From JAACFF01 sp963701435 (GTDB taxonomy: Bacteria; Chloroflexota; Anaerolineae; Promineifilales; Promineifilaceae): a DNA stretch of 64,000 nt. Location of the stretch: positions 806,001-870,000 of the forward strand of contig CAVPAL010000006.1 of NCBI GenBank assembly GCA_963701435.1, written 5' to 3'. Below the pieces are notes generated by a model. It saw only the letters and a list, made by a program, of their open reading frames with translations, made no database searches and was not told the DNA's origin. The position numbers and the translations under genes are program-made. Shown one piece after another: positions 28,306-37,514 of this stretch (its first letter is position 1; the number at the start of each line of letters is the position of its first letter).

Positions 28306-28814
28306 GTTTGGAGCGCAGTTTACGTGTACGTCGCTCGCTTGTGAGTGATGCAGAAAATATTATAGAAGGTATAAATACAATTTGTGTAGAGGGTGGGGCA
28401 TTTTATGTGACTCACTTTATTCCAGACACAATATGGAAAAAAGTATTGTATACCCCTCATGAAGTCCCAGACCACTTGTTATTAGTTGCCGATTGGTCAG
28501 GGACTTTTGTTGGTTCCTGCCGTTTATTTCCTTATCCATCTCACTCGTATTTACGACATGTGGTTGAATTAGGTATATTCGTACTGGAACCATATCGGCG
28601 CAGAGGGATTGGTCGCTGCTTGTTGCAAGCCGCCATTTCATGGGCTCGCGAAAATTCTTTTGAGAAAGTCATTTTAAGCGTTTTTAGTAAGAATGAACCG
28701 GCGCGGCGCTTATTTGAATCTGAAGACTTTTATATTGAGGGCGTTCAGGTACACCAAATAAAAATTCATCAGATATATGATGATTTGATTTGGATGGCGC
28801 GTATGCTGGAATGA
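28302..28814 (+). CDS. GNAT-family N-acetyltransferase
   Basis: 170 residues from a TTG at 28302 that overlaps the upstream stop (TTGA). The acetyl-CoA-binding pattern VLEPYRRRGIGRCLLQAA (about 89-106, the RxxGxG/A motif) and VILSVFSKNEPARRLFES (motif B) are clear. Such enzymes acetylate amines on small molecules or proteins. It is the last gene of the NTPase operon and may be its modifier or effector. A strong terminator follows. Confidence 0.85.
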   Translation: MSLERSLRVRRSLVSDAENIIEGINTICVEGGAFYVTHFIPDTIWKKVLYTPHEVPDHLLLVADWSGTFVGSCRLFPYPSHSYLRHVVELGIFVLEPYRRRGIGRCLLQAAISWARENSFEKVILSVFSKNEPARRLFESEDFYIEGVQVHQIKIHQIYDDLIWMARMLE

Positions 28815-28844
28815 AGTTTTATTAAATTCAGGTATTGTTTTTAG

Positions 28845-28875
28845 CGCTCCCGCCTGGTTGGCGGGAGCGTTTTTT
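28845..28875 (+). terminator. Rho-independent terminator of the NTPase operon
   Basis: A 10-bp GC-rich perfect stem (CGCTCCCGCC at 28845-28854, GGCGGGAGCG at 28860-28869) around a five-base loop is followed by six Ts. Confidence 0.92.
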
Positions 28876-29040
28876 GTTAGTTTGGCCCCATTAATGTCAA
28901 AAATATGTAAAAAAAATCAGATAAATGTTATATTAATGTCAGATTAAAATTGATTTACTTTTGAAATCTGTTAGTTTATTGTTAAATCAGGAGAAGTTAT
29001 TGAAAACGCCAATTAGCGCTCTGTTTTCTTGGGAGGAAAA

Positions 29041-29193
29041 ATGTGCGTGTACAGTGCTAATTTACCAGTTATTAACTTAACCCTTTTGCCTGATGAAAAA
29101 AAGACGCCATTTCGTCAGTTGCAGATAAACCATCCCCCAAAAGCATTACATATTGTGTATCATTATGGTCAGCTGGTTTCAAATGTTGAATGA
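29041..29193 (+). CDS. Candidate RiPP precursor peptide (50 residues)
   Basis: A short frame with a very strong ribosome site (GGGAGG four bases before the ATG). The product begins MCVYSANLPV and ends HYGQLVSNVE, with a Lys-rich middle (PDEKK) and a C-terminal aromatic/His cluster (ALHIVYHYG). It ends 144 bases before a radical SAM/SPASM gene. Size, position and translation signal fit a precursor peptide, but no known RiPP leader or core motif was recognised. A second ORF in another frame, starting TTG at 29000 with a Shine-Dalgarno, gives a 26-residue product with CAC and is an alternative. Confidence 0.4.
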   Translation: MCVYSANLPVINLTLLPDEKKTPFRQLQINHPPKALHIVYHYGQLVSNVE

Positions 29194-29337
29194 GCCGTAT
29201 GATGAAATAATGACTTGTTTGAACTAACCCAAAATGTCAGCATATTATTATTCTCGATTTAGGAATTGTTTTCGCAGCAATATTGAACACGTCAATCACC
29301 TGTTTATTTTTATTAAGCAGGTCAGGAGAAAATTTCA

Positions 29338-30897
29338 ATGAGCCTCGAACCAGCTAGTAAAGATTATATTATTGTTTCTGCAAATTCAATTTACGGCCGT
29401 CAATTTGAATATGCTGAACAATATGATATTGAAACTGATTGTGCATGTGCGGACGTAGATTCTAATTTCGAAACGGAATTTCCGATTCAAACCAGGCAAA
29501 AAAAAACGACATTTAAATTGAATGCAGGAAATTCTGGGTTTGAGGTTTCTCCAATGTATATTCAACCAATCGTTGATGATGAATTTTGGTTGGCTTTTGA
29601 TTTTTTCGGGAAGGTTGGCGTGGTCGTTTTGAACCGTCCAGCTTATCTATTGTTCCAACATGTGACGAAAAATCGATCGGTGGAAGTGTGTGAGAAACTT
29701 TTTCCGAATTCAAAAAAGGCGATTTCTGCGTTATTTGAGCATGGATTGCTGCAAATGGCTGGAAAGCGACGCAGGAAATTAAGAAACAAAAATGTTACCC
29801 TAACTACCTGGCTTCATGTTACCAATGCCTGTAACTTACGTTGTCCTTATTGTTACTTGCACAAAACATCAGACAGCATGAGTTTGTCAAACGGCCGTTT
29901 ATCAATTGACGCTATCTTTCGGTCGGCCATAAGACACGGTTTTGCAAAGGTCAAAATAAAGTACGCTGGCGGTGAAGCGACTCTTAACATGAAGTTGGTA
30001 CTCGATTTGCATGAATATGCATCGTCATTGGCGCGCGAGAAAAATTTGGAATTGAGCGGCGTGATTTTGAGTAATGGCGTATCTATCAACCCGGAAATGG
30101 CCCAAGCCATTTCGCAAAGCGGCTTGCGTTTAATGATTTCGTTAGATGGAACAGGGGAGGTACATGACGCTCAACGGCCGTTAATTAACGGACATGGTTC
30201 TTTCAAATATGTTGAGCGTACGCTGGCATATTTACGCACTGCTGGCGTGACGCCTACAATATCCATAACGATCACACGCCGTAACCTGACAAGTCTGGCT
30301 GACACTGTGCGCTACGTACTGGAACGCGATTTGCCTTTCAGTCTGAATTTTTACCGTGACAATGAATGCGCCGCAGCCGTATCCGATTTAGACTACAACG
30401 ATCAAGAAATTATTGCCGGTATGCGGGCTGCTTTAATAGTTATTGAAAACAACTTGCCTGCCTACAGCTTGCTAGGATCCATCCTCGATCGGGCGCGTCT
30501 GGATGTGCTGCATGATACACCATGCGGCGTCGGCAAATCCTATATGGTTATCGATCAAAATGGATGTATAGCTCGCTGCCACGCGGCTATTGAACAAACC
30601 ATAAGTAATGTGCAAGCAATTGACCCTTTGTTAGATATACGTCAGGATCGGATTAATGTACAAAATCCATCTGTAGATGAAAAAGAAGGCTGTAGCGAAT
30701 GTGATTGGCGCTATTGGTGTGCAGGCGGCTGTCCTTTGTTGACTTATCGCAGAAACGGCCGTTACGATATCAAATCGCCAAACTGTGCGGTTTACCAGGC
30801 CTTGTTCCCAGCAGTTCTTCGTCTTGAAGGCTTACGGCTGTTGAAACAATATACAGCCGGGGGTTTATGTGAGCGCTTAAAATCGCTCTCAGCTTAA
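29338..30897 (+). CDS. Radical SAM/SPASM protein (probable peptide maturase)
   Basis: 519 residues. The CX3CX2C cluster motif (CNLRCPYC) lies at residues 165-172, followed by the SAM-binding KYAGGEAT motif. The C-terminal part has the SPASM cysteines (CGVGKS, CIARC, CSECDWRYWCAGGCP, and a late Cys), which bind auxiliary Fe-S clusters. About 80-140 forms a PqqD/RRE-like winged segment (PAYLLFQHV, ISALFEHGLLQ). Such proteins install thioether, C-C or epimerised bonds in peptides. The start has AGGAG nine bases upstream. A short 35-codon ORF (29234-29341) overlaps its ATG but lacks a ribosome site. Confidence 0.88.
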   Translation: MSLEPASKDYIIVSANSIYGRQFEYAEQYDIETDCACADVDSNFETEFPIQTRQKKTTFKLNAGNSGFEVSPMYIQPIVDDEFWLAFDFFGKVGVVVLNRPAYLLFQHVTKNRSVEVCEKLFPNSKKAISALFEHGLLQMAGKRRRKLRNKNVTLTTWLHVTNACNLRCPYCYLHKTSDSMSLSNGRLSIDAIFRSAIRHGFAKVKIKYAGGEATLNMKLVLDLHEYASSLAREKNLELSGVILSNGVSINPEMAQAISQSGLRLMISLDGTGEVHDAQRPLINGHGSFKYVERTLAYLRTAGVTPTISITITRRNLTSLADTVRYVLERDLPFSLNFYRDNECAAAVSDLDYNDQEIIAGMRAALIVIENNLPAYSLLGSILDRARLDVLHDTPCGVGKSYMVIDQNGCIARCHAAIEQTISNVQAIDPLLDIRQDRINVQNPSVDEKEGCSECDWRYWCAGGCPLLTYRRNGRYDIKSPNCAVYQALFPAVLRLEGLRLLKQYTAGGLCERLKSLSA

Positions 30898-30917
30898 CTG
30901 GAGAATCTCAATGATAA

Positions 30918-30977
30918 GTCACAAAAACCCCGCTAATGAAAACCTTTCATTTCGGGGTCTTTTTTTAATTTTGTGAC
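30918..30977 (+). terminator. Terminator after the radical SAM gene, nested inverted repeats
   Basis: An inner stem (ACCCCG near 30927-30932 with CGGGGT ending at 30958) is followed by a T run. An outer pair (GTCACAAAA at 30918-30926, TTTTGTGAC at 30969-30977) flanks it. This would end transcription of the radical SAM unit. Confidence 0.85.
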
Positions 30978-31125
30978 AAATAGTTTTAATTTCATCAACT
31001 TTTTGTCATTATCAGGCGCATTTTATTAACTAATTGCGAAGTTAACATCAAGAATTCTTAACTCTATTCCTTTAAACTAGAAAGTATAAAAAAGGTGACG
31101 CGAATTATTAGGAAGGAACAGAGCA

Positions 31126-31467
31126 ATGATTAACAATCGAATAACACCACCCACTGGAATGATTCTAACAGATCATGCCGCAGAACGTATGGCGCAACGA
31201 AATTTATCAGAAAAAGACCTGGCGTTTGTATTGGAATATGGTCAACATTACAATCGCTCCGGCGCCGAGATTTATTTTCTAGGTCGATCAGATTTACCGA
31301 AGGAAAAGCGGCGAAAAAGCACATTTTCTCGGCTAGAAGGCACAGTTGTGATAACGGCTCGAAATCAAACCCCGCCTTGTGTTATCACGGTTTATCGTAA
31401 TCGGAAGAATGGTTTGAAATGTGTTAAGCAGAAACCTCATTATTTTGGGAAGTTTAGGGCGAAATGA
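31126..31467 (+). CDS. DUF4258-like protein
   Basis: 113 residues. The pattern LTDHAAERMAQRNLSEKDL, followed by VLEYGQHY and a C-terminal VVITARN/VITVYRN pair, matches DUF4258-type small proteins, often found near toxins and mobile genes. A ribosome site (GGAAGGAAC) is upstream. It lies 40 bases before the SPFH gene and could share a promoter with it. Confidence 0.55.
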   Translation: MINNRITPPTGMILTDHAAERMAQRNLSEKDLAFVLEYGQHYNRSGAEIYFLGRSDLPKEKRRKSTFSRLEGTVVITARNQTPPCVITVYRNRKNGLKCVKQKPHYFGKFRAK

Positions 31468-31507
31468 AAGTAAAAATGTTCGCAGTTCTATTTGGAGGAA
31501 GGAAATC

Positions 31508-32950
31508 ATGACACAGTCAAATAGAAAAACCATGTTAAGATCAATTGTCGAAGCTCAAGGGCGGAAAAAACCAGTTGAGCCGATTCAATTTCCTGGAGAC
31601 CTGATTCTCACATATCCCGAACTGATCCAGGTTTCTATCGGTGGATTCTGGCACCGCATTCCGCCTCACACGGCAGCAATTATTCACAACTCCAGCAGCC
31701 AAAGTCAGGTGCAATATCGTGATCATTACCTGCCGCCTGGTGAAAATTGTTTAGTTCAATATGTGGATTTACGTCAACGGCCGTTAATATTCAAAGTTGC
31801 AGGGCCTACCAATGACGGTTGGTGGGTTCAATTGGATGCGAAAATTCTTTTCAGTGTTTCAAATCCCAGAAACATTGTTCAATTAAAAGACCCGCTGGGA
31901 ACGCTTAGGATGGCTGTCGGCGCTGCCATGAAAAGCATCATTCAAAATTATCCCCACGATGAGTTGATACCCAATATATTTTCGCAACTGCGTGTGGATG
32001 GCGATTTAGTTCGCGCTATTCGCGCGAACTTCAACAAGACGCCCATTGCACAATGTTTCCGGCTTGACGGAATTGTTATAACTGGCCGACAAGGAGATAG
32101 CCGCCGTGCCCATGCAATTCAACAAGCCATTGTTGAGCAGGCCAATATTAATACCGAGTTGATGGTTCAGCAGCAGAGAATATATCAACGCGAACAAATT
32201 TTACGCCAGGAAACAGATTTGGCCCGGCTTGAGAAACTGCACGCCATTCAAACAGCATCTGTTGAGCGTGCGCGTATCGAAGAGCAAGAAAAATTGGGTT
32301 TGACCTTAGCTGACTATCATGCTCGTAAAGCAGCAATCATGCTGCCGGCGCAAGAGCAAGATCTACGCCTCAGGCAGCTTGAGCAGGCTCAAACTCAGGC
32401 GCACGAACGCAACATGCATAATATTGATGCCCAGAAAACAATCTTTAGCAGTATGGCTGAGGCCGTTACCCAGATTATGGCCATCCCTGGCTGGCAGCGA
32501 GGGTTAAATCCCGAAGCTTCAGATATGCTGGTCCAGATAATGCGTGACTATAATCACTCGGTAAATGGTGGTGATGCAGCTGCTGAAAATCTGACCGGGG
32601 TTCATTCGGCGCAACGGCCTTCGAATTTTTCACCTCCATTATTGACTGATTTAGAAGACCTGCGAAAAGTTACTCACATTACAATTGAGTCTTTCCAACC
32701 TGAAACAGAAGGTTTATGGAGATTGTCTGTTACCTATCGCCATTTTAATATTCAAGTCTGGTTAGATGAAATGTATCCGGAATCTGTACCATCTCGGATT
32801 ACAGTTCGGGTAGGAGAAAGACAGGTCGATTTAACCCACGAAATCGTCTTTAGACCAGGAATGACCATGAAAGATGTCATACAATTGGTGATAAACTGGT
32901 TTATGGGGGGCGCTTATAAAAGCCAGGAGGGGGCAATTGTTGCACACTGA
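31508..32950 (+). CDS. SPFH/Band 7 domain protein with an unusual C-terminal domain
   Basis: 480 residues from the ATG at 31508 (GGAGGAAGG upstream). The N-terminal half resembles an SPFH/prohibitin domain (YVDLRQRPLIFKVAGP, ILFSVSNPRNIVQL, a later QAIVEQANINTELMVQQQ coiled-coil) without an obvious membrane anchor. After a long coiled-coil (about 210-340), residues 390-475 (ITIESFQPETEGLWRLSVTY, then YPESVPSRITV and a final helix) resemble a UBC/E2-like layout, but I see no catalytic Cys. SPFH proteins scaffold membranes; the C-terminal resemblance is tentative. Confidence 0.65.
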   Translation: MTQSNRKTMLRSIVEAQGRKKPVEPIQFPGDLILTYPELIQVSIGGFWHRIPPHTAAIIHNSSSQSQVQYRDHYLPPGENCLVQYVDLRQRPLIFKVAGPTNDGWWVQLDAKILFSVSNPRNIVQLKDPLGTLRMAVGAAMKSIIQNYPHDELIPNIFSQLRVDGDLVRAIRANFNKTPIAQCFRLDGIVITGRQGDSRRAHAIQQAIVEQANINTELMVQQQRIYQREQILRQETDLARLEKLHAIQTASVERARIEEQEKLGLTLADYHARKAAIMLPAQEQDLRLRQLEQAQTQAHERNMHNIDAQKTIFSSMAEAVTQIMAIPGWQRGLNPEASDMLVQIMRDYNHSVNGGDAAAENLTGVHSAQRPSNFSPPLLTDLEDLRKVTHITIESFQPETEGLWRLSVTYRHFNIQVWLDEMYPESVPSRITVRVGERQVDLTHEIVFRPGMTMKDVIQLVINWFMGGAYKSQEGAIVAH

Positions 32951-34111
32951 TGCATATGATAAGCGAGGGAAAGATGGATTTCCCTGGATTGAAATTGGCT
33001 ATGGAGTTACGGGGGAGGCTGATTGCCTGCCTCCCCCAATGGACAAGGTCCTGCAGGCGTTTTTCATGCAGTTTTCGGCGCCCAGATATTCTTACTTCCA
33101 TTCAAGGAGTTAAAGAAGAAACGCTGGGGATTCGCGTTTGATTCATTGCGTGATGATGCGCTCACCAGGCATCGTGGTTTTCTGAAGAACTTGCACGCCA
33201 AAAGCCAGATATTGATAAATCTATCCTCATCAATGCCGCCGCCGTCGCTGGCGCTACGATGTCTCAGATTATCGAATCGCAGAGGTTTGCGCCTGGTGTT
33301 ATTGGGAAAGGTCTATGGAATCTCAAAGGACTCTGCCGAAAAAGCTGCAATAGATTACTGGCATCGCATTCTAAGTTCTTTCCCGCATGATTATGTTTTG
33401 CAGCCGATTCAATCACGAGCAGAATTTCAGGAACTTTCTGGCAAAAATTTATTAGCAAGAACTCAGGCTCCGGCAGATATATGCTCCATTTTACGTTATG
33501 AAGAAGATATGGTTTGGGGTCAACATTTGCTTTTTATGATGGCAGCCTGGCAGTCAACTGCAGAAATGAATGAACAAATATGGCGTTGTCTGGCAGCGTG
33601 TTCGTCTGAGATTCTATTATCGATAATGGTTAGACCTACGCGAATTTGTGAACAGGAGGTTTTAACGCTTTTTGATTTGAAATATAAAGCTGATCAGTTA
33701 ACAGCAGAGGATTCACAATATGATGTTCAATCACTGGCAAAATGGGCAGCAGAAATTTATGCAAATCGTGTAGAATCCTGGCAATTTGGCTATCTGGTGC
33801 AGGTACATCTAGCTGCTCCAGGCGGAGTCCCAGTGCATGTGCCTGAGTTGATTGGTTCAGCTTTAACTCAACACGGGGGGAAGACTCAACCTTTTTTTGG
33901 TTATAATGTCATGTTTTCAAATACCCTGGCAGAGTTAAGATTACAACGGCAAGCTCTAACGTGGGTCGAGTTGTCTAATTTCAAAAAACATCCCACCGGG
34001 CGTTTTCCCTATTTGACCGGATTGGATGAGGTCGTTGAGGTTTTTCGGCTGCCATACCCGTCAGAATCTGGAATTCCCGGAGTTAATTTTTTGCTGGCCG
34101 GCGGTACATAA
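32937..34111 (+). pseudogene. Frame-broken gene resembling the N-terminal part of a HerA/VirB4-type ATPase
   Basis: The 5' end has AGGAGG six bases before a TTG at 32937, and the first 58 residues (frame 0, DKRGKDGFPWIEIGYGV) end in a stop near 33111. A second stretch in another frame (33178-33380, EELARQKPDIDKSILINAAA) is protein-like, and the third (from about 33300 to 34111, KDSAEKAAIDYWHRIL through FRLPYPSESGIPGVNF) is the longest. The final motif resembles the segment preceding the ATPase core in HerA/VirB4 proteins, but no Walker A follows. Either a damaged or truncated gene or local sequence errors. The family is uncertain. Confidence 0.4.
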
Positions 34112-34354
34112 GAGGGCGAATTCTGGTTGGGGGGAATAGGATTGGAGACTTGATAAAAAAATTTGTCAAAGCTCAAGAGAAGCGGAACTATATGTTTTGG
34201 CTCTACGGCCGTTTCCCCACCCCCACCACAACACCTCTCACTTTCCCCTGATTCTGCTATAATCCCCCCAAACAACAAAAACTTCAACACCGACAATTTA
34301 CGGCCGTTTCCAAAGTCGTAAAACGTCACTGACAGTATCGAACCTTTTGAAATA

Positions 34355-35284
34355 ATGAGTAGCAAAATTGTTTGTCTCGCCGGCGGCGTGGGCGGGGCCA
34401 GGCTGGCTGCCGGACTGGCAGAGGTGGTTCTGCCTGAGAATTTAACCATCATTGTGAACACGGGTGATGATTTCCACCATCTGGGTTTGCAAATTTGCCC
34501 CGATTTGGACACGGTCATGTACACGTTGGGGCAGGCGGCCAATGTCGAAACGGGCTGGGGTCGCGCCGCAGAAACGTGGCGCGCCATTGAAGAAGTCAAG
34601 CGCCTGGGCGGGCCGGGCTGGTTCAATTTGGGCGATCTCGACCTGGCGACGCATTTGGTGCGCACCGACTTGTTGGCGCAGGGCCAAGCGTTAACGGCCG
34701 TTACCCGCAGCCTCTGTCGCCAATTTAATATCCAACCCGCCATTTTGCCCATGAGCGACCAGCCCGCGCCCACCATGATTGTTACCCCCAGCGGCGTCAT
34801 GCCGTTTCAAACCTGGTTCGTTAAAGAACGCTGGCAGCCGCCGGTGCAATCCGTGCAGTTGCCCGAAGACGTGCGCGCCACGCCGGCCGTTTTGCACGCT
34901 CTGGAAACGGCCGATTTTGTGCTGTTGGCGCCTTCCAATCCATTTGTAAGCATCGACCCCATTTTGAATGTGTACCCCATCCGCGCCATGCTGATGGACC
35001 TGCCAAAGGCCGTCGTGGCCGTCAGCCCAATTGTCGGCGGGCAGGCGATCAAAGGGCCTGCAGCTAAAATGATGTCTGAAATGGGGCTGCCGGTATCGGC
35101 GGCAGCCGTCGCCGCCTATTACGGCGAACTGCTTGATGGTTTTGTCTATGATCAATTAGACGCCGGGTCAGAGGCTGAACTGGAGGCAGCGACGCTTTGC
35201 ACCCAAACGATTATGCGCACTGCGCAAGATCGCACCCGCCTGGCGGCTGAAATGTTGACATTTGCAGCAAGTTTGGCCGCATAA
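34355..35284 (+). CDS. cofD: 2-phospho-L-lactate transferase (coenzyme F420 biosynthesis)
   Basis: 309 residues. It transfers the 2-phospholactyl (or phosphoenolpyruvyl) group to the deazaflavin FO to make F420-0. The N-terminal LAGGVGGARL motif binds the nucleotide-linked substrate; NTGDDFHHLGL and a later LAPSNPFVSIDPIL match the CofD/FbiA family. The start is the ATG at 34355. cofC follows after nine bases, forming an F420 operon. Confidence 0.93.
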   Translation: MSSKIVCLAGGVGGARLAAGLAEVVLPENLTIIVNTGDDFHHLGLQICPDLDTVMYTLGQAANVETGWGRAAETWRAIEEVKRLGGPGWFNLGDLDLATHLVRTDLLAQGQALTAVTRSLCRQFNIQPAILPMSDQPAPTMIVTPSGVMPFQTWFVKERWQPPVQSVQLPEDVRATPAVLHALETADFVLLAPSNPFVSIDPILNVYPIRAMLMDLPKAVVAVSPIVGGQAIKGPAAKMMSEMGLPVSAAAVAAYYGELLDGFVYDQLDAGSEAELEAATLCTQTIMRTAQDRTRLAAEMLTFAASLAA

Positions 35285-35293
35285 CCGCAATTC

Positions 35294-35947
35294 ATGGACA
35301 TTTGGGCTATTATTCCGGTAAAATCATTGTATGCAAGCAAGCGCCGTCTGGCCCATTTGCTGAATGCTGACGAACGGGCAAACCTTATCTGCCAATTTTT
35401 GCAGCACACATTGGCGATCTTGGCGCAGACAACTGCCGTTCAGCAAACATTGGTCATCAGCAGCGATCCACGCGTTTTGAAGCTGGCCTGGCAATATGGC
35501 GCGCTGACAATTGTCGAAGCGGCGCCCCAGGGGTTGAATGTGGCTGTCACCCAGGCCGCGCGCTGGGCGGCGGCGCAGGGCGCTGAAGGCGCCCTGATTT
35601 TACCGGTTGACCTGCCCTTTTTGCAGGCGTCTGATGTGGAGCAGTTAGTAACGGCCGTTGCGCCGGCAAAAAACGCTTTCCCATGCATGGCAATATGTGC
35701 GGACAGCGCCGGAGAAGGAACCAATGCTCTGCTTCTTTGCCCGCCCGGTGAGTTTGTTTTTCATTATGGCCCATACAGCTTTCAACATCACCTGGCCGAA
35801 GCCGAAAAACGTAACCTGTCAGTCCGGATTGTCGCAAGTCCCGGTGTGCAATTTGACCTCGACACCGAAAAAGAGTGGCGCATTTACACCCAAAGAGCGT
35901 TTGAAGGCGACAATCGTCAAGCGACAAGCGTAAATCATACATCATAA
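35294..35947 (+). CDS. cofC: 2-phospho-L-lactate (phosphoenolpyruvate) guanylyltransferase
   Basis: 217 residues. It activates 2-phospholactate or PEP with GTP for CofD. IIPVKSLYASKRRLAHLL at the N-terminus and ALILPVDLPFLQ in the middle match CofC/FbiD. Its position directly after cofD is typical. An LLM oxidoreductase gene begins 17 bases downstream. Confidence 0.9.
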   Translation: MDIWAIIPVKSLYASKRRLAHLLNADERANLICQFLQHTLAILAQTTAVQQTLVISSDPRVLKLAWQYGALTIVEAAPQGLNVAVTQAARWAAAQGAEGALILPVDLPFLQASDVEQLVTAVAPAKNAFPCMAICADSAGEGTNALLLCPPGEFVFHYGPYSFQHHLAEAEKRNLSVRIVASPGVQFDLDTEKEWRIYTQRAFEGDNRQATSVNHTS

Positions 35948-35963
35948 ATAGAAGGAGTTTCCC

Positions 35964-36968
35964 ATGTCCCCAGATCGTGTAGCACTTTATTTACAAGACG
36001 CCCATTCTCTGCAAGAAGGTATTGACCTGGTTCAATACGCCGAATCCAAAGGGTTTGAGGCTGTCTGGCAGGCTGAAAGCCGTCTCGTGCGCGACGCCAT
36101 TGTGCCTATGGCCGCCTTTGCCGCCACCACCGATAAAATCAAGGTAGGCAGCGGCGTCACTAACAACTGGACGCGCAATATTGGCCTATTGGCGGCCACT
36201 TTTCTGACTTTAGATGACCTGGCGCCCGATCGTATCATTTGTGGCATTGGCGCCTGGTGGGATCCGTTGGCCAGCAAGGTTGGTATCCAGCGCCGCAAGC
36301 CGCTCTCGGCGATGCGCGAAACCGTGGAAGTTCTGCGCCGGCTTCTGGCCATGGAAAACGTCACTTACCACGGCGAATTTCATTACGTAGATGGCATTCA
36401 ACTCGATGTTGTCCACGGCCGTAAAGAACCACGCAATGTGCCCATTTACATTGGCGCCACCGGCATGAAGATGATGGAGATGACCGGTGAAATTGCAGAT
36501 GGCGCCGTCTTGAATTACCTGGTCAATCCCGCTTACAACCTGCAGGCCGTGGAGGCGCTGGAACGCGGCGCCAAAAAAGCGGGGCGTTCGATTGATGACA
36601 TTGACCGGCCTCAACTGATGATTTGCTCGGTTGGCGACGATCGCCAGGCGGCGCTGAATGCTGCGCGCAAGATGATTACCCAATACCTGGGCCAGCAGCC
36701 CCACCTGATGAAAGCGAGCGGGGTCAGGCAGGAATTGTTGGATGAGATTCACCAGGTTTTGACCTGGCCTGCGACCGAGGAACAGATTGAAGCAGCGATG
36801 CACATCGTGCCCGACGATGTTGTGCAGATGTGTACCGCCAGTGGTTCGCCGGATGAAGTTAAGGCCAAGGTGCGCGAATATATCGACAGCGGCGCTACCT
36901 GCCCGATTCTGTATCCGCTGGGTGATGCCAAGCTGATGATCGACATTTTCAGCGAAGGATACATGTAA
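35964..36968 (+). CDS. LLM-class F420-dependent oxidoreductase (methylene-H4MPT reductase-like)
   Basis: 334 residues with GAAGGAG before the ATG. A luciferase-like TIM barrel is visible: GFEAVWQAESRLVRDAI, KIKVGSGVTNNWTR, APDRIICGIGAWWDPLASK, and NVPIYIGATGMKMMEM. These enzymes use reduced F420 as hydride carrier. Next to cofD and cofC it supports an F420-dependent metabolism; the substrate is unknown. Confidence 0.85.
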   Translation: MSPDRVALYLQDAHSLQEGIDLVQYAESKGFEAVWQAESRLVRDAIVPMAAFAATTDKIKVGSGVTNNWTRNIGLLAATFLTLDDLAPDRIICGIGAWWDPLASKVGIQRRKPLSAMRETVEVLRRLLAMENVTYHGEFHYVDGIQLDVVHGRKEPRNVPIYIGATGMKMMEMTGEIADGAVLNYLVNPAYNLQAVEALERGAKKAGRSIDDIDRPQLMICSVGDDRQAALNAARKMITQYLGQQPHLMKASGVRQELLDEIHQVLTWPATEEQIEAAMHIVPDDVVQMCTASGSPDEVKAKVREYIDSGATCPILYPLGDAKLMIDIFSEGYM

Positions 36969-37038
36969 CCTCTAAAAATTGGATTTCCCAGCACATTTTT
37001 AATTGATAAAATGGATCAAGAAGTCCAATTTTTCAACT

Positions 37039-37503
37039 ATGCACAATCCACAACCCAATTCTGACTACTGTTTTATTTGCGGTCGTAACAATCCGCATGG
37101 TTTATACGTGCGGTTTTGTGATAACGGCCGTAACGAAGTCTATGCCAACCCCATTGTACCCGATGCCTATCAAGGTTATCCCGGCATCGTCCATGGCGGC
37201 ATTGTGGCCGCATTGTTGGATGAAGCGGTTGGCCGCGTCGCTTTAATTGAAGACCATCATCATTTTATGATGTCAGTCAAATTGGAGGTGAAATTTCGCC
37301 ATCCTGTCCCTACCGAAACGCCCTTAAAAATAATTGGTCGCATCGAACGAATGCGCGGTCGTTTGGGAAAAGCGGTTGGGCTGCTGCAGTTGCCTGACGG
37401 GACATTGGCCGCTGAGTCAGCAATGACCCTGGCGGATGTGCCGTCAGAGCTGGTAGAGGGCATAGATCTTGATGCGCTGGGCTGGTATGTTGACCCAGAA
37501 TAG
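37039..37503 (+). CDS. PaaI-type hotdog thioesterase
   Basis: 154 residues from the ATG at 37039; a TTG 12 codons earlier is possible. The hotdog fold signature GIVHGGIVAALLDEAVG and the later VKLEVKFRHPV are typical of acyl-CoA thioesterases. The N-terminal CFICGRNNPHGL is often seen in this subfamily. Substrate unknown. Confidence 0.82.
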   Translation: MHNPQPNSDYCFICGRNNPHGLYVRFCDNGRNEVYANPIVPDAYQGYPGIVHGGIVAALLDEAVGRVALIEDHHHFMMSVKLEVKFRHPVPTETPLKIIGRIERMRGRLGKAVGLLQLPDGTLAAESAMTLADVPSELVEGIDLDALGWYVDPE

Positions 37504-37514
37504 GTGTTGACCAC

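Noticed and set aside
29234..29341. 35-codon ORF overlapping the radical SAM start
   Set aside because: No ribosome-binding site upstream of its ATG; kept only as a remote alternative.
36974..37033. 10-bp inverted repeat (AAAAATTGGA and TCCAATTTTT) around the thioesterase start
   Set aside because: AT-rich arms 40 bases apart; chance is likely.
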